DNA of 49,958 bases from JAGOMX01 sp041738135 (GTDB taxonomy: Bacteria > Pseudomonadota > Alphaproteobacteria > JAGOMX01): the NCBI GenBank assembly GCA_041738135.1, contig JBGSQK010000036.1:1-49958 (forward strand), written 5' to 3'. A program made the position numbers and the translations under genes. Positions 25,065 to 33,014 of the stretch are shown here, in pieces (positions within the stretch are counted from its first letter, which is position 1; each line of letters starts with the position of its first letter). The notes beneath the pieces were generated by a model that saw only the letters and a program-made list of their open reading frames with translations, ran no database searches and had not been told where the DNA came from.

Positions 25065-25196
25065 ATTTACGGGTGAGTTCCTTGCTCAGTTAGCTAGTCA
25101 GTTGATTTCGCTGACTTTATTGCGAGATGACGGAGGGTAAGGATGTGCTTTTTTGTTTAAAACTATTTATCAGAGTTAATCTTTTTTTAGAACTTT

Positions 25197-25222
25197 CTCT
25201 TCATACTGGTGGTATGAAAGAG
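25197..25222 (+). promoter_or_regulatory. 5' leader hairpin covering the ribosome site
   Basis: CTCTTCATAC (25197-25206) pairs with GTATGAAAGAG (25212-25222), one base bulged, around a 5-base loop. The 3' arm contains most of the AGAGG (25219-25223) that lies six bases before the ATG of the next gene, so the hairpin could restrict translation. Confidence 0.5.
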
Positions 25223-25229
25223 GTGTGCC

Positions 25230-25532
25230 ATGAGTGAAAACAATCTGAAAATTGCCTTTGTTATCTTTGGCTGTGTGGTGATTGCTATCAGTAATCAGGT
25301 TTTAGCGGATGATGTCGATCTTGGCTCGTCTAATCAGCAAACAGCTGTTCTGGAGTCTGAGTTGCCTGTGATAAAGGAATCAGGTGAAGATAAAAGCCTT
25401 GCTATTGAAGAGCGAAGGTTAAAGGAAGCTGAGGAACGTTCCAAAAAAGAGGGTAATATATTGCGGGGAGAGCCTGTGCAGTTGGGTCCGCAGGTTAATG
25501 TCGATCAGGGCAATGGTTGGCCTAAGAAATAG
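25230..25532 (+). CDS. small secreted or anchored protein, unknown
   Basis: 100 residues, not recognised. AGAGG lies six bases before the ATG. N-terminal hydrophobic segment (MSENNLKIAFVIFGCVVIAI) with probable cleavage after QVLA. The mature part is polar with a charged helical stretch (SLAIEERRLKEAEERSKKEG) and a Gly/Pro-rich tail ending WPKK. A leader hairpin may control its translation. A palindromic repeat follows 39 bases after the stop and may act as its transcript end. Confidence 0.65.
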   Translation: MSENNLKIAFVIFGCVVIAISNQVLADDVDLGSSNQQTAVLESELPVIKESGEDKSLAIEERRLKEAEERSKKEGNILRGEPVQLGPQVNVDQGNGWPKK

Positions 25533-25571
25533 CCATGCGAGGCAGTGAAAAACAGAGTAATATCCTAGATT

Positions 25572-25701
25572 GTCATCCCCGCGAAGGCGGGGATCCAGCA
25601 CAAAATGCATCGCGAAGCGATTCTATATAGCTAACTGTTTAGCTAAACTGAGCGCCGTTGGCGCACATCTTGCGCTGGATCCCCGCCTTCGCGGGGATGA
25701 C
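25572..25701. repeat. 130-bp palindromic repeat (family A)
   Basis: Arms 25572-25599 and 25674-25701 are perfect 28-bp inverted repeats identical to those at 8235-8353. The centre differs from the other copies, with an extra inner hairpin (TAGCTAACTGTTTAGCTA). The centre retains the shared pieces CGCGAAGCGATT and GCGCACAT, which are also partly found in the other family A copies. Confidence 0.88.
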
Positions 25702-25778
25702 ATCGGGTGTGATTAATTTGGTTACTCTATACTATCAATATTATCTCTAATCTATTTCCTTTTCTAAGCTTAATAAGT

Positions 25779-25832
25779 GGTGGAAGCCTTTAGATGTCTG
25801 AATGTCGTCTCAGTCATCATCCGGCTTCCACC
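25779..25832. other. long two-part hairpin
   Basis: GGTGGAAGCC (25779-25788) pairs perfectly with GGCTTCCACC (25823-25832). Inside, GATGTCTGA pairs with TCAGTCATC apart from one central T-T mismatch. In the plus direction it is followed by GGTGTTATTTTTT, so it could terminate plus-strand transcripts; in the minus direction there is no T-run, and it could instead be the 3' end of a structured RNA. Confidence 0.6.
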
Positions 25833-26048
25833 GGTGTTATTTTTTAGGTTGTTTTTGGCTTATAGGGATACCTTCCTCGTCACCTTTTTGCAATAACCGT
25901 ACGGTAGATATGGCACATTACACACCATATCCCTTACTTGCTCACCGCGCCGCTCATTTCCAGACTTGCTTGGGTTACGCGGGGCCCAAACGCCGGATGC
26001 CTTTCTTTTTTGTGTACACGAGGGGGAGAGTTAACTTCTCTCACCCTT
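25779..26048 (-). ncRNA. candidate orphan small RNA locus
   Basis: No plausible gene fills 25702-26143, yet a near-perfect promoter at 26055-26083 fires leftward into it. The predicted RNA (about 270 nt) starts with a strong hairpin (GGGTGAGAG against CTCTCCCCC, with flanking ACAC/GTGT pairing), then has GATATGG (minus-strand form of 25907-25931) as a second 7-bp hairpin, and runs into the 25779-25832 hairpin. It does not show the conserved blocks of RNase P, tmRNA, 6S or SRP RNA. The RNA's ends, and its existence, are inference from promoter and folding. Confidence 0.35.
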
Positions 26049-26054
26049 ATGTGT

Positions 26055-26083
26055 AATATAGTAATAAGTTTTTGATTTGTCAA
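26055..26083 (-). promoter_or_regulatory. near-consensus sigma-70 promoter facing a non-coding region
   Basis: Minus-strand TTGACA (26078-26083) and TATATT (26055-26060) are exactly 17 bases apart. The boxes lie inside an 11-bp inverted repeat (AATATAGTAAT 26055-26065 and ATTACTATATT 26091-26101), which could be an operator. No protein gene follows on this strand within 300 bases. Confidence 0.6.
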
Positions 26084-26143
26084 GAAAAAAATTACTATAT
26101 TGTCAAAAAAATTATAAATTTACTGAAAACCATTATTTCAAGC

Positions 26144-27745
26144 CTACTGCTGACTAAACATAAGGGCCATAAAGGCCATCAAAACTTGGGCGCTATCCAT
26201 GGGGCCAACTGTTAATTTGTCGCCTGTCATGGTTATTTTAATGGTAGAATCTGTGCTTTCTTCTGCCTGCTTTTCTTCCACTTTATTAATGAAATCCAAG
26301 ATGTGTTGTTTTAGGCCTGGATCAAGTTTGATGTTGAAATCATTTTTAGTGGTTTCTTTAGATATATCCAGCAACTCAGTGGCGTACGCATAGAGTCTTT
26401 CTACGATCTCCTTTTTGTTGATCAAGGTAATTTCTATGGAATCATTTCTGGAATTGGCTTTAGACATATCCGCAAAGCCCTTAATGCGTATACCAAATTT
26501 ATCCGTTATCAAGGCAAACTCGTTCAGCTCGTTCTTTTTAGCGGCCTTATCGATTTTAAAGTCGAGCACATATTTTATTTCTCCCCATTTGGTCAAATCG
26601 GGCAGGATGCGATTTGCATGCAAGATGAATACGTATTGTAAGAACTCGGGCCAATGTTCCATGCTGAATTCTGTGGGTACTTTGTCCTCTGCGGCTTTAT
26701 CCAGTTCGTCTTGAGCCATGGTTTTAAATGTAAGGGTAACAAAATCAGTGAAATCTTGTGTGGTCTTAAAGGTACCTGCTAATTTAAAAATGGCATCTTT
26801 GATAAATTTATCTTTTGTTAGTTGGCCTGCAAACTTTAATTGCAGATTGCCCGTTTGAAATTTGTTGCTGGTCTGGTATTTGGAAATATCTAGATCAAAC
26901 TCTATATCACCGTGACCCAGGCTAGATGGGGATAGGGGGCCTTTATAAGTGGCTTCAAGTTCTGTGGAGTTTTTGCCAGATGCGCTGAAACTTATGAACT
27001 TGTGGATGGGATAGGTGGGCGTGCCCGAATAGGCGCTGATCATGGGGTTGAAGGCTTCGCCCCAAGTAGCGAGTCTTTTGTCGAGTTCAGGGCTATACTC
27101 TAGATCCTTTATAGAAAGCTTCAGGTCAACGTCATGGGTATGATCATCAATCGGATCGAGCTTTATCTTGGCAGAGGAGGGGCCATGTTTTATGAGGGTT
27201 TTTCCAGACCTTTTTTCGATCAGTTCGTGGCCAGTGTCTGCCCAATCAAAGCATCTTAGTTCTGTGAGGAGGTTCCATTGCTTTTCACTGTCTAAAACCG
27301 GAGACATTTTCATGCGGCCCATGAGGAATTGTATAAATTGGTTTCCTCTGAATTGCACTTCTGCTGTGCTTTGGGTTCCCGGTTTGAATATGAGTTCGAG
27401 CGAGTCTTCCGGATTGGGAGCGGTTATGGCAACTGTAACATCCCCATGTGATTTGGTTTTGTAGGAATTTGTGAGTATTCCTCGGGAAATGAAATAGGTA
27501 TCCACGTGAGCCTTTATCATATCAAAGGCTTTAACATTGATGTCTTTTAGCTCTAGGGTTATGCTCGTAGGAAATCCGGTTGATTCGACTGATGCAACGG
27601 AAATGGCCGGGGCATTAGATTTGTCCAGCTGATCTATGTGGTTGCGCGAGTCTTCCACAAGGTTTGTCGCATTATAGTGCCACAGGCCCGTGTATCCAAT
27701 CCCAAGAATGACAGCTACTGCTCCCAGTACGGTTAATTTTTTCAT
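26144..27745 (-). CDS. periplasmic membrane-anchored protein, DUF2125-like
   Basis: 533 residues. GGGGGA lies shortly before the ATG at 27745. One N-terminal anchor (MKKLTVLGAVAVILGIGYTG) is followed by YNATNLVEDSRNHIDQLDK and STGFPTSITLELKDINVKAF, which recall the start of the alphaproteobacterial DUF2125 family (short helix then a SGFP strand pattern). The remainder is beta-rich with alternating charged strands (LELEATYKG-type, FDLDISKYQTSNK, NLQLKFAGQLTK), as in AsmA-like or lipid-transfer proteins; this is an inference. It stands alone, divergent from dacC. Confidence 0.6.
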   Translation of the reverse strand: MKKLTVLGAVAVILGIGYTGLWHYNATNLVEDSRNHIDQLDKSNAPAISVASVESTGFPTSITLELKDINVKAFDMIKAHVDTYFISRGILTNSYKTKSHGDVTVAITAPNPEDSLELIFKPGTQSTAEVQFRGNQFIQFLMGRMKMSPVLDSEKQWNLLTELRCFDWADTGHELIEKRSGKTLIKHGPSSAKIKLDPIDDHTHDVDLKLSIKDLEYSPELDKRLATWGEAFNPMISAYSGTPTYPIHKFISFSASGKNSTELEATYKGPLSPSSLGHGDIEFDLDISKYQTSNKFQTGNLQLKFAGQLTKDKFIKDAIFKLAGTFKTTQDFTDFVTLTFKTMAQDELDKAAEDKVPTEFSMEHWPEFLQYVFILHANRILPDLTKWGEIKYVLDFKIDKAAKKNELNEFALITDKFGIRIKGFADMSKANSRNDSIEITLINKKEIVERLYAYATELLDISKETTKNDFNIKLDPGLKQHILDFINKVEEKQAEESTDSTIKITMTGDKLTVGPMDSAQVLMAFMALMFSQQ

Positions 27746-27777
27746 TGTTTCCCCCAGTTTCTGGTTATTTTTATGAA

Positions 27778-27806
27778 AGTCTATATGGTTTGCTTCTGTG
27801 CGTCAA
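27778..27806 (-). promoter_or_regulatory. promoter for the DUF2125-like gene
   Basis: Minus-strand TTGACG (27801-27806) and TAGACT (27778-27783) are 17 bases apart, about 33 bases before the ATG at 27745. No other gene is on this strand nearby. The rest of 27746-27968 holds no gene; a possible dacC promoter (TTACTT / TACACT, 17 bases apart, about 27906-27934) is weak. Confidence 0.4.
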
Positions 27807-27968
27807 CGTGTGCTCTTGAATGTGGTGCAACTGATGAGAAAGGTAGCTTGTATTGCGGTTTCTGTCTTATTATTTACTAATACGAAAACTTATCTAAAAC
27901 CCATCTTACTTTTAGTGGCAAAATGCGTTACACTTAGATCTTGGATAACGAAAAAAACCAGGGGGGAT

Positions 27969-29207
27969 ATGAGGCTCGTACATTTATTTTGCATTTTTCT
28001 CATGTGCTTTGTATCTGTCGCCGAAGCTAAGCCTCGTAAAAAGTCTGCTCGTGCTCCTAGTTCTGCTCGTGCTCTTAATAATGTGGTGTATGCGTCTATT
28101 GTTATTGATGCTCATACGGGCAAAGTGTTGCACAATGAAAATGCGGATACCATCACTTATCCCGCCTCACTTACCAAGATGATGACTCTATATCTGCTGT
28201 TTGAGGCTATCGAAACTGGCAAAATTAATCCCCACCATAAATTTAAAGTTTCTGTAAATGCCACCAGGCAAGGGCCCACAAAATTGTATTTAAAGGCGGG
28301 TGAGTTTATTTCCGTACGGGACGCGCTGCTGGCTTTAATGACCAAATCTGCCAATGATGTGGCAGTGGTTGTGGCGGAAGGCCTGGCTGGAACAGAGGCA
28401 AATTTTGCCAACCGTATGACCCGAAAAGCGCGTGCTTTGGGGATGAACAATACTTCCTTTGCCAATGCATCTGGTCTTCCTAATCCTGCTCAAAAAACCA
28501 CAGCCCGTGATATGGCAGCGCTTTCCCTGGCTATATATAAGCATTATCCGCGCTATTACAGCTACTTTAAAACCAAGTCCTTTCAATATAAGGGGCAAAA
28601 TATTAACAATCACAATCACCTATTGGGAAAAGTTCCTGGTGTGGATGGTATTAAAACCGGATTCATTTTTGCGTCAGGTTGGAATCTGTCGGCTTCTGCT
28701 GCTCGGTCTGGACAACGTGTGATTGCAGTGGTTTTAGGAGGCAAGACCCGACTTTGGCGAGACAAACGTGTGGCTGAACTCATAGAGGTGGGTTTTGAAA
28801 AAGTGAATGGCGGCAAGAACCTAGTTGTTCCTGTGCCGACTCATAGGCCTTTGCCAGACTTTGAGGCAGAGGAGCAGCAAGTGGCTATCTTAAAGCCAAA
28901 GCCAGCACAACCAAGCATGAAGCCAACGGTTATGTCCATTAAAGATGCAACACCCTTAACGGGGAAATGGGGGATCCAAGTGGGTGCGTTTAGTTCATCG
29001 AAAAAAGCGCAGGAAGTGGCTGATAGTGTACAAGAGCAGGTGAGCATGCTCAGTTCAGCTAAAATTGTGATTAGTCCTATTAAGCATACGCGAGGAAAAT
29101 TGTACCAAACCCGTTTGGTCAACTTACCGGAAAACGTCGCACGCAAGGCGTGCACCCAAGTGGTTAAGAACGGGCATTCATGTATGCCCATGCGCATCAA
29201 AAAATAA
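27969..29207 (+). CDS. D-alanyl-D-alanine carboxypeptidase with SPOR domain
   Basis: 412 residues from ATG 27969, with GGGGGG just before it; an upstream frame start at 27798 is rejected because it precedes the signal peptide (MRLVHLFCIFLMCFVSVAEA). Peptidase S11 penicillin-binding protein that trims the terminal D-alanine of peptidoglycan stem peptides. Active-site motifs: SLTK at 67-70, SAN at 127-129, KTG at 229-231. A linker (residues about 285-330) leads to a C-terminal SPOR domain (GKWGIQVGAFSSSKKAQEVA, about 333-412) that binds denuded glycan at the division site. The DacC-like fusion is common in alphaproteobacteria. Confidence 0.95.
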   Translation: MRLVHLFCIFLMCFVSVAEAKPRKKSARAPSSARALNNVVYASIVIDAHTGKVLHNENADTITYPASLTKMMTLYLLFEAIETGKINPHHKFKVSVNATRQGPTKLYLKAGEFISVRDALLALMTKSANDVAVVVAEGLAGTEANFANRMTRKARALGMNNTSFANASGLPNPAQKTTARDMAALSLAIYKHYPRYYSYFKTKSFQYKGQNINNHNHLLGKVPGVDGIKTGFIFASGWNLSASAARSGQRVIAVVLGGKTRLWRDKRVAELIEVGFEKVNGGKNLVVPVPTHRPLPDFEAEEQQVAILKPKPAQPSMKPTVMSIKDATPLTGKWGIQVGAFSSSKKAQEVADSVQEQVSMLSSAKIVISPIKHTRGKLYQTRLVNLPENVARKACTQVVKNGHSCMPMRIKK

Positions 29208-29236
29208 CCTATTCAAAAGTAAAAATAAAATCATAG

Positions 29237-29253
29237 TTGGCCCGATAGTTGCG
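29237..29253 (+). promoter_or_regulatory. sigma-54 promoter of fliK-flgD-flgE
   Basis: TTGGCCCGATAGTTGCG has GG and GC exactly ten bases apart, the -24/-12 pattern (consensus TTGGCACG-N4-TTGC). It starts transcription near 29264, 27 bases before fliK. FlbD, the sigma-54 activator in the same window, is the likely regulator, as in Caulobacter hook genes. Confidence 0.75.
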
Positions 29254-29290
29254 TATGAGGGAGCAGGATAACAATTAAAGGAAACCTGCT

Positions 29291-30613
29291 ATGGCTGATT
29301 GCGCAATTGCTGCCCCAATGAATCTTGATTTCATTAAAGCTATTGCTGATTCTCCGGCGGGCGAGCAGATGCCTGACAAAGGTGCCTTTGCCAGTGCGGT
29401 TGTGCTCGATATGCCAGAGGCTGAGCAGTTGCTATCTAATGCAATGGTCGAAAATCCGCATCAGCTAATCATAAAGAATGTGTCTGAATCTAAAGAGGTG
29501 AAGGTAAACTTCAAGGTTGCGCCTGAACTCAAGAACGTCATCAGATTGGATGGTAAAGAGAGTGATTTGCCAGCTGAAATAAAAGCGTTGGAGATTGATT
29601 CACTGGTGGAACTTGTAGAGAGAGTTATAGAGGCTGATCCAAAAATAGGGTTGGTGGAAAGTGAGACCCCTACGGCGCCTGTGCTAAAAATGCTTAGTAA
29701 AGAACTGCCGGCTGAAGATATGAAGCTCTATGCGCCGGTTCATGAAAAGACACCTGTAAAGAGTGAAGAGGTTCAGGTTGCTAAGGCAGATAAGGTTACC
29801 TTTACACCCGCTCAGCAAGTAGAAGTTAAAGCTGAGCAGGCTCCTAAATTTACCGAAATTGTACAGAGCCTGCCCATCAAGGAAGAGATCGTCAGGGCGG
29901 TGATTCAAAAGAGCGATACGAGTTCTCATACGGATGCTGTGGTGCAGAATATAAAAACTGATGAAGTGGCAAAACCTGCGGCTCCTGAACTTTTAAGCAA
30001 ACCACAAGTGATTGTTCCTGAAAAAATCGAAGAAAAGCCGCAGCTGAAGGCGTTGCCATCCATAGAAAATGAAGCAAGGGTAGAATCCCCAAAGATCGTA
30101 GATAAAGAGGTTATGTCTCAGCCACAGCAAGTTGTTGAAGTGCAGCCTATTAAAAGCACATCAGTGCCAGTGGTCCCAGCTCATATACAAGCAAAGGCTC
30201 CACAAGTGATGCAGGATGTGGCTGTGCATATGAAACAGGCTTTTGATCATAATTTGGACAAGGTGACTGTGCAGCTGAATCCCCCATCTTTGGGTAAAAT
30301 TGAGATTGAGCTGCAGTTTGCTAAGGACGGGCGGGTGAATGCTATCCTTATGGCCGATAAGGTTGAGACTTATGACCTTTTGCAAAGAAATCCACAGCTG
30401 CTTAAAGAGTCTTTGGCAGGCTCAGGCATAAGTCCGGATACCACGGATTTAAGTTTCAATTTCCGTGGGCATGAGGGGCAATCTGATCAAAAGAATTCCG
30501 AAGGTCAAGCTTCTGGATCCCGTAAAGGAACGTCTGAAACTGCCAGTGAAAACATTAGCTATAGGCAGGCGCCACATATGAACTCTAACAAAAAGGTCGA
30601 CATCAATGCTTAG
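29291..30613 (+). CDS. fliK: flagellar hook-length control protein FliK
   Basis: 440 residues. FliK is secreted during assembly and measures hook length, then switches export specificity. The N-terminal two thirds are low complexity, rich in Lys, Glu, Pro and Val, as expected of the ruler region. The C-terminal Flg_hook domain is clear: LDKVTVQLNPPSLGKIEIEL (about residues 318-337) and the following AKDGRVNAILMADKVETYDL. Ribosome site AAAGGA. First gene of the sigma-54 operon fliK-flgD-flgE; overlaps flgD by 8 bases. Confidence 0.88.
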   Translation: MADCAIAAPMNLDFIKAIADSPAGEQMPDKGAFASAVVLDMPEAEQLLSNAMVENPHQLIIKNVSESKEVKVNFKVAPELKNVIRLDGKESDLPAEIKALEIDSLVELVERVIEADPKIGLVESETPTAPVLKMLSKELPAEDMKLYAPVHEKTPVKSEEVQVAKADKVTFTPAQQVEVKAEQAPKFTEIVQSLPIKEEIVRAVIQKSDTSSHTDAVVQNIKTDEVAKPAAPELLSKPQVIVPEKIEEKPQLKALPSIENEARVESPKIVDKEVMSQPQQVVEVQPIKSTSVPVVPAHIQAKAPQVMQDVAVHMKQAFDHNLDKVTVQLNPPSLGKIEIELQFAKDGRVNAILMADKVETYDLLQRNPQLLKESLAGSGISPDTTDLSFNFRGHEGQSDQKNSEGQASGSRKGTSETASENISYRQAPHMNSNKKVDINA

Positions 30614-31598
30614 TGATATCAAGCAAATAGACAGAGCTGAAAAGGCCCTCGTAGAGTCCCGTAAGGAGATGGCTCAAAAGGGCGGTAATGCTGTGGATAA
30701 GTCATCGAAGATGATGTTTAACGCCTTTGAGGATTCCTTGAAGCTGTTCATCAGCTCCATCAAGTATCAGGATCCTCTTGATCCAGTGGATACCTCTGAA
30801 ATGGCCAAGCAAATGTTCCAGCTGTCGCAGGCTCAGGGGCAATATGCCATGCTTGAAAAAATTGATGAGCAAAACGATTTGTTAAAGGCTGGACAAGTTT
30901 TGAACTCATCACACCTCATCGGTAAAATGATTGAGATTAAGAGCGACAAGTTTACGCTGCAAGATGGTCAAGATATGCATTTGAGCAGCTATTTGCCAGC
31001 GGGTATGAGTAAAGCCAAAATTGAAATTTTAGATTCCAGGGGTATGCCCGTTTATGAGCAAGATATTTTGCCTAAAAGTGGACAAACGGTTGTTGCTCCT
31101 GGGAAACAAGACATTACTTGGAATGGTCAAGTCAATACCCAGCATGGTAAAGCCTCAAATTCAGATAAACCTTTTGATAAAGGGGATTTTAGTATCCGTA
31201 TACTAGGGTTTGATGATAAAGGCCAAGTCATAAAAGACCCATACGAAGATTCTTGGCTCAAAATTCCCACAACAGTAAAAGCGCCTTTAACAGGGAGCGA
31301 TTTTACGGACAAAATTCCTAAAGTTGTGGTGGGTAATAATAGTCTGCCGCTTTCGGCTATTGTGAGCATTCAAGAGCAGGAAAAGAAAGCTGAGCCTTTG
31401 AATCGATATGAACTGATTAAGGCAACTATGGCGGCTTTACCTGAAGAAGATCAATTAGAGATTCGTGCACAAATAGAAGAACAGGGAGCACAAAATTATA
31501 AACTTGAGAAGAAACTTGGTCGTCTCTCTGAAGAGCAATTTCAATCCATTACTAAAGAAATAGAAACCAGATTTAACAAAGAATCCATAGGAGAATAA
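30606..31598 (+). CDS. flgD: flagellar hook assembly scaffold FlgD, with C-terminal extension
   Basis: 330 residues; the usual length is 220-250. FlgD caps the growing hook. The N-terminal cap sequence LKLFISSIKYQDPLDPVDTS, then EMAKQMFQLSQAQGQYAMLE, is diagnostic; residues about 90-230 form the tudor/FnIII-like part (HLIGKMIEI ... WLKIPTTV). About 80-100 extra residues follow (from PLTGSDFTDKIPKVVVG), ending in a charged helical stretch RLSEEQFQSITKEIETRFNK. One base separates its stop from flgE, and the flgE ribosome site AGGAG lies in its last codons. Confidence 0.92.
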   Translation: MLSDIKQIDRAEKALVESRKEMAQKGGNAVDKSSKMMFNAFEDSLKLFISSIKYQDPLDPVDTSEMAKQMFQLSQAQGQYAMLEKIDEQNDLLKAGQVLNSSHLIGKMIEIKSDKFTLQDGQDMHLSSYLPAGMSKAKIEILDSRGMPVYEQDILPKSGQTVVAPGKQDITWNGQVNTQHGKASNSDKPFDKGDFSIRILGFDDKGQVIKDPYEDSWLKIPTTVKAPLTGSDFTDKIPKVVVGNNSLPLSAIVSIQEQEKKAEPLNRYELIKATMAALPEEDQLEIRAQIEEQGAQNYKLEKKLGRLSEEQFQSITKEIETRFNKESIGE

Positions 31599-31599
31599 A

Positions 31600-32877
31600 A
31601 TGGCAGGAGCAGATTCCGCAGCGCTTTCAGGTTTGAAGGCAGCAGATCAAAAGATGACATCCATCGGTAACAACGTTTCGAACGCGAGTACGGATGGTTA
31701 TAAAAAAGAGCTAACTAACTTTTCTACCATTGTAGCTGGAACAACAAACCCTAAATCGTTTGCTTCAGGAGGTGTGAAGGCTGCGCCCTTAAGGCTAGCT
31801 AGCGAACAAGGTTTGCTTAAAGCGACCACTTCGGGAACCGACGTGGCGGTTTCGGGGAATGGCTTTTTTGTGGTAGGTAAGCAAGGTGCTTTGCCTACTG
31901 GTACAACCAACGAGTTTTCATTTACTCGTGCAGGTTCATTTTTGCCAGACAAGCAAGGATACTTAGCTAATGTGGCTGGTTACTATTTGCAAGGCTGGCC
32001 GACGGATACTGCTGGTGTTCCTACGGTTACTGACCTAAACTCAGTAAATCAGTTGCAAACTATACGTGTTAACCAGATCGCTGGTATTACAACACCTAGT
32101 ACAGAAGTTGAGCTTAAGATAAATCTTCCATCGGATAAGCCTATCAATGGAACAGAAAGAACCTCGATTGAAGTTTATAACTCATTGGGTGAGGCAAATA
32201 CTTTGCTATACAATTGGACTAAAACTGTAGATAACCCATTGACTTGGAATCTAACTGTGACAACGCCCAACGGTACTATAACTCAAAATACAGCAGGTGG
32301 TGGTGCATACGCGAACATACCAGTGGTCTTTAACGGTTTTGGTCAGCCCGTATCATATGGTGGCCAACCAGCTCCACCTAATATATATGTAGCTTGGACA
32401 ACGGCTGCTAACGCCAGCACTTTGAGCTTGGATTTAGGTACAGCCAATACATCCGACGGCATTAGTTGCAGATCTGGAGGGTATGCTGAAACCCTTGTAA
32501 CCCAGAATGGTAAAGGTGTGGGGCAGCTGAGTGGTATACAGATTAATGAAGAAGGTATTGTCGCAGCGCTTTTTGACAATGGGCAAACCCTGAATATCTA
32601 TAAAGTTCCTCTGGCTAACTTTGCTAGTCCGCATCAATTGTCTTCTAAGGACGGAAACGTCTGGGGACAAACGGATAGCTCGGGTGGTTTTTTGCTCGCT
32701 GGCGCGAAAAGTGCCGGTATGGGCAGTATGAAGTCAAATGCTCTGGAGCAATCCACAGTGGAATTGGCTGATGAATTTACTCGAATGATGGAAACAGAAC
32801 GCTACTATTCCAGTAACGTAAAGGTCATTCAGACCACTGAAAGCATGTTTAATGACTTGAAACAGCTGAAGCGGTAA
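31600..32877 (+). CDS. flgE: flagellar hook protein FlgE
   Basis: 425 residues. Forms the curved hook joining rod and filament. N-terminal GLKAADQKMTSIGNNVSNAS and TDGYKKELTNFS are the conserved export and D0 helix (NNVSNASTDGYK); C-terminal LEQSTVELADEFTRMMETER is the matching helix. A central variable region (GNGFFVVGKQ and the D1/D2 beta domain) is present. Start ATG directly follows flgD; AGGAG seven bases before. Last gene of the operon; a 14-bp hairpin lies 39 bases after its stop. Confidence 0.95.
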   Translation: MAGADSAALSGLKAADQKMTSIGNNVSNASTDGYKKELTNFSTIVAGTTNPKSFASGGVKAAPLRLASEQGLLKATTSGTDVAVSGNGFFVVGKQGALPTGTTNEFSFTRAGSFLPDKQGYLANVAGYYLQGWPTDTAGVPTVTDLNSVNQLQTIRVNQIAGITTPSTEVELKINLPSDKPINGTERTSIEVYNSLGEANTLLYNWTKTVDNPLTWNLTVTTPNGTITQNTAGGGAYANIPVVFNGFGQPVSYGGQPAPPNIYVAWTTAANASTLSLDLGTANTSDGISCRSGGYAETLVTQNGKGVGQLSGIQINEEGIVAALFDNGQTLNIYKVPLANFASPHQLSSKDGNVWGQTDSSGGFLLAGAKSAGMGSMKSNALEQSTVELADEFTRMMETERYYSSNVKVIQTTESMFNDLKQLKR

Positions 32878-32916
32878 TTTATAACCACCGCTTTTCAATA
32901 TCTTAAATACCTACTA

Positions 32917-32951
32917 GGAAAGAATTTCCATTTATAGTGGAAATTCTTTCC
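32917..32951 (+). terminator. 14-bp perfect hairpin after flgE, probable terminator
   Basis: GGAAAGAATTTCCA (32917-32930) pairs perfectly with TGGAAATTCTTTCC (32938-32951) around a 7-base loop. GTTTTCTGG follows, a weak T-run. It separates the sigma-54 operon from fliF, so termination (possibly partial) is likely. Confidence 0.6.
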
Positions 32952-32965
32952 GTTTTCTGGGAAAA

Positions 32966-32995
32966 TTAAAATAAATGCAAAATAAACGGTACAAT
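32966..32995 (+). promoter_or_regulatory. possible promoter of the fliF operon
   Basis: TTAAAA (32966-32971) and TACAAT (32990-32995) are 18 bases apart, giving a start near 33002 and a short leader with GGGAAA before the fliF ATG. The -35 matches consensus at 4 of 6 positions. No sigma-54-type pair is visible here, in keeping with fliF-flbD being early genes in Caulobacter. Confidence 0.4.
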
Positions 32996-33014
32996 TTTCC
33001 AGGGAAAACACACT

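Noticed and set aside
4750..25701. The 28-bp repeats as parts of a CRISPR array
   Set aside because: The copies are inverted pairs spread over 20 kb, not direct repeats with spacers, and no cas gene is present.
25779..26048. Reading the structured locus as RNase P, tmRNA, 6S or SRP RNA
   Set aside because: I could not find the conserved GAGGAAAGTCC and ACAGAA blocks, a tag reading frame with a T-arm and CCA, nor the GGAAGGAAGCAGC SRP loop. A short AAGCAAGTC likeness to RNase P is not enough.
25802..26056. 84-codon plus-strand frame in the gap before the DUF2125-like gene
   Set aside because: No ribosome site, no signal or domain, odd composition (many Cys, Phe, His, Pro), and it is antisense to the candidate RNA.
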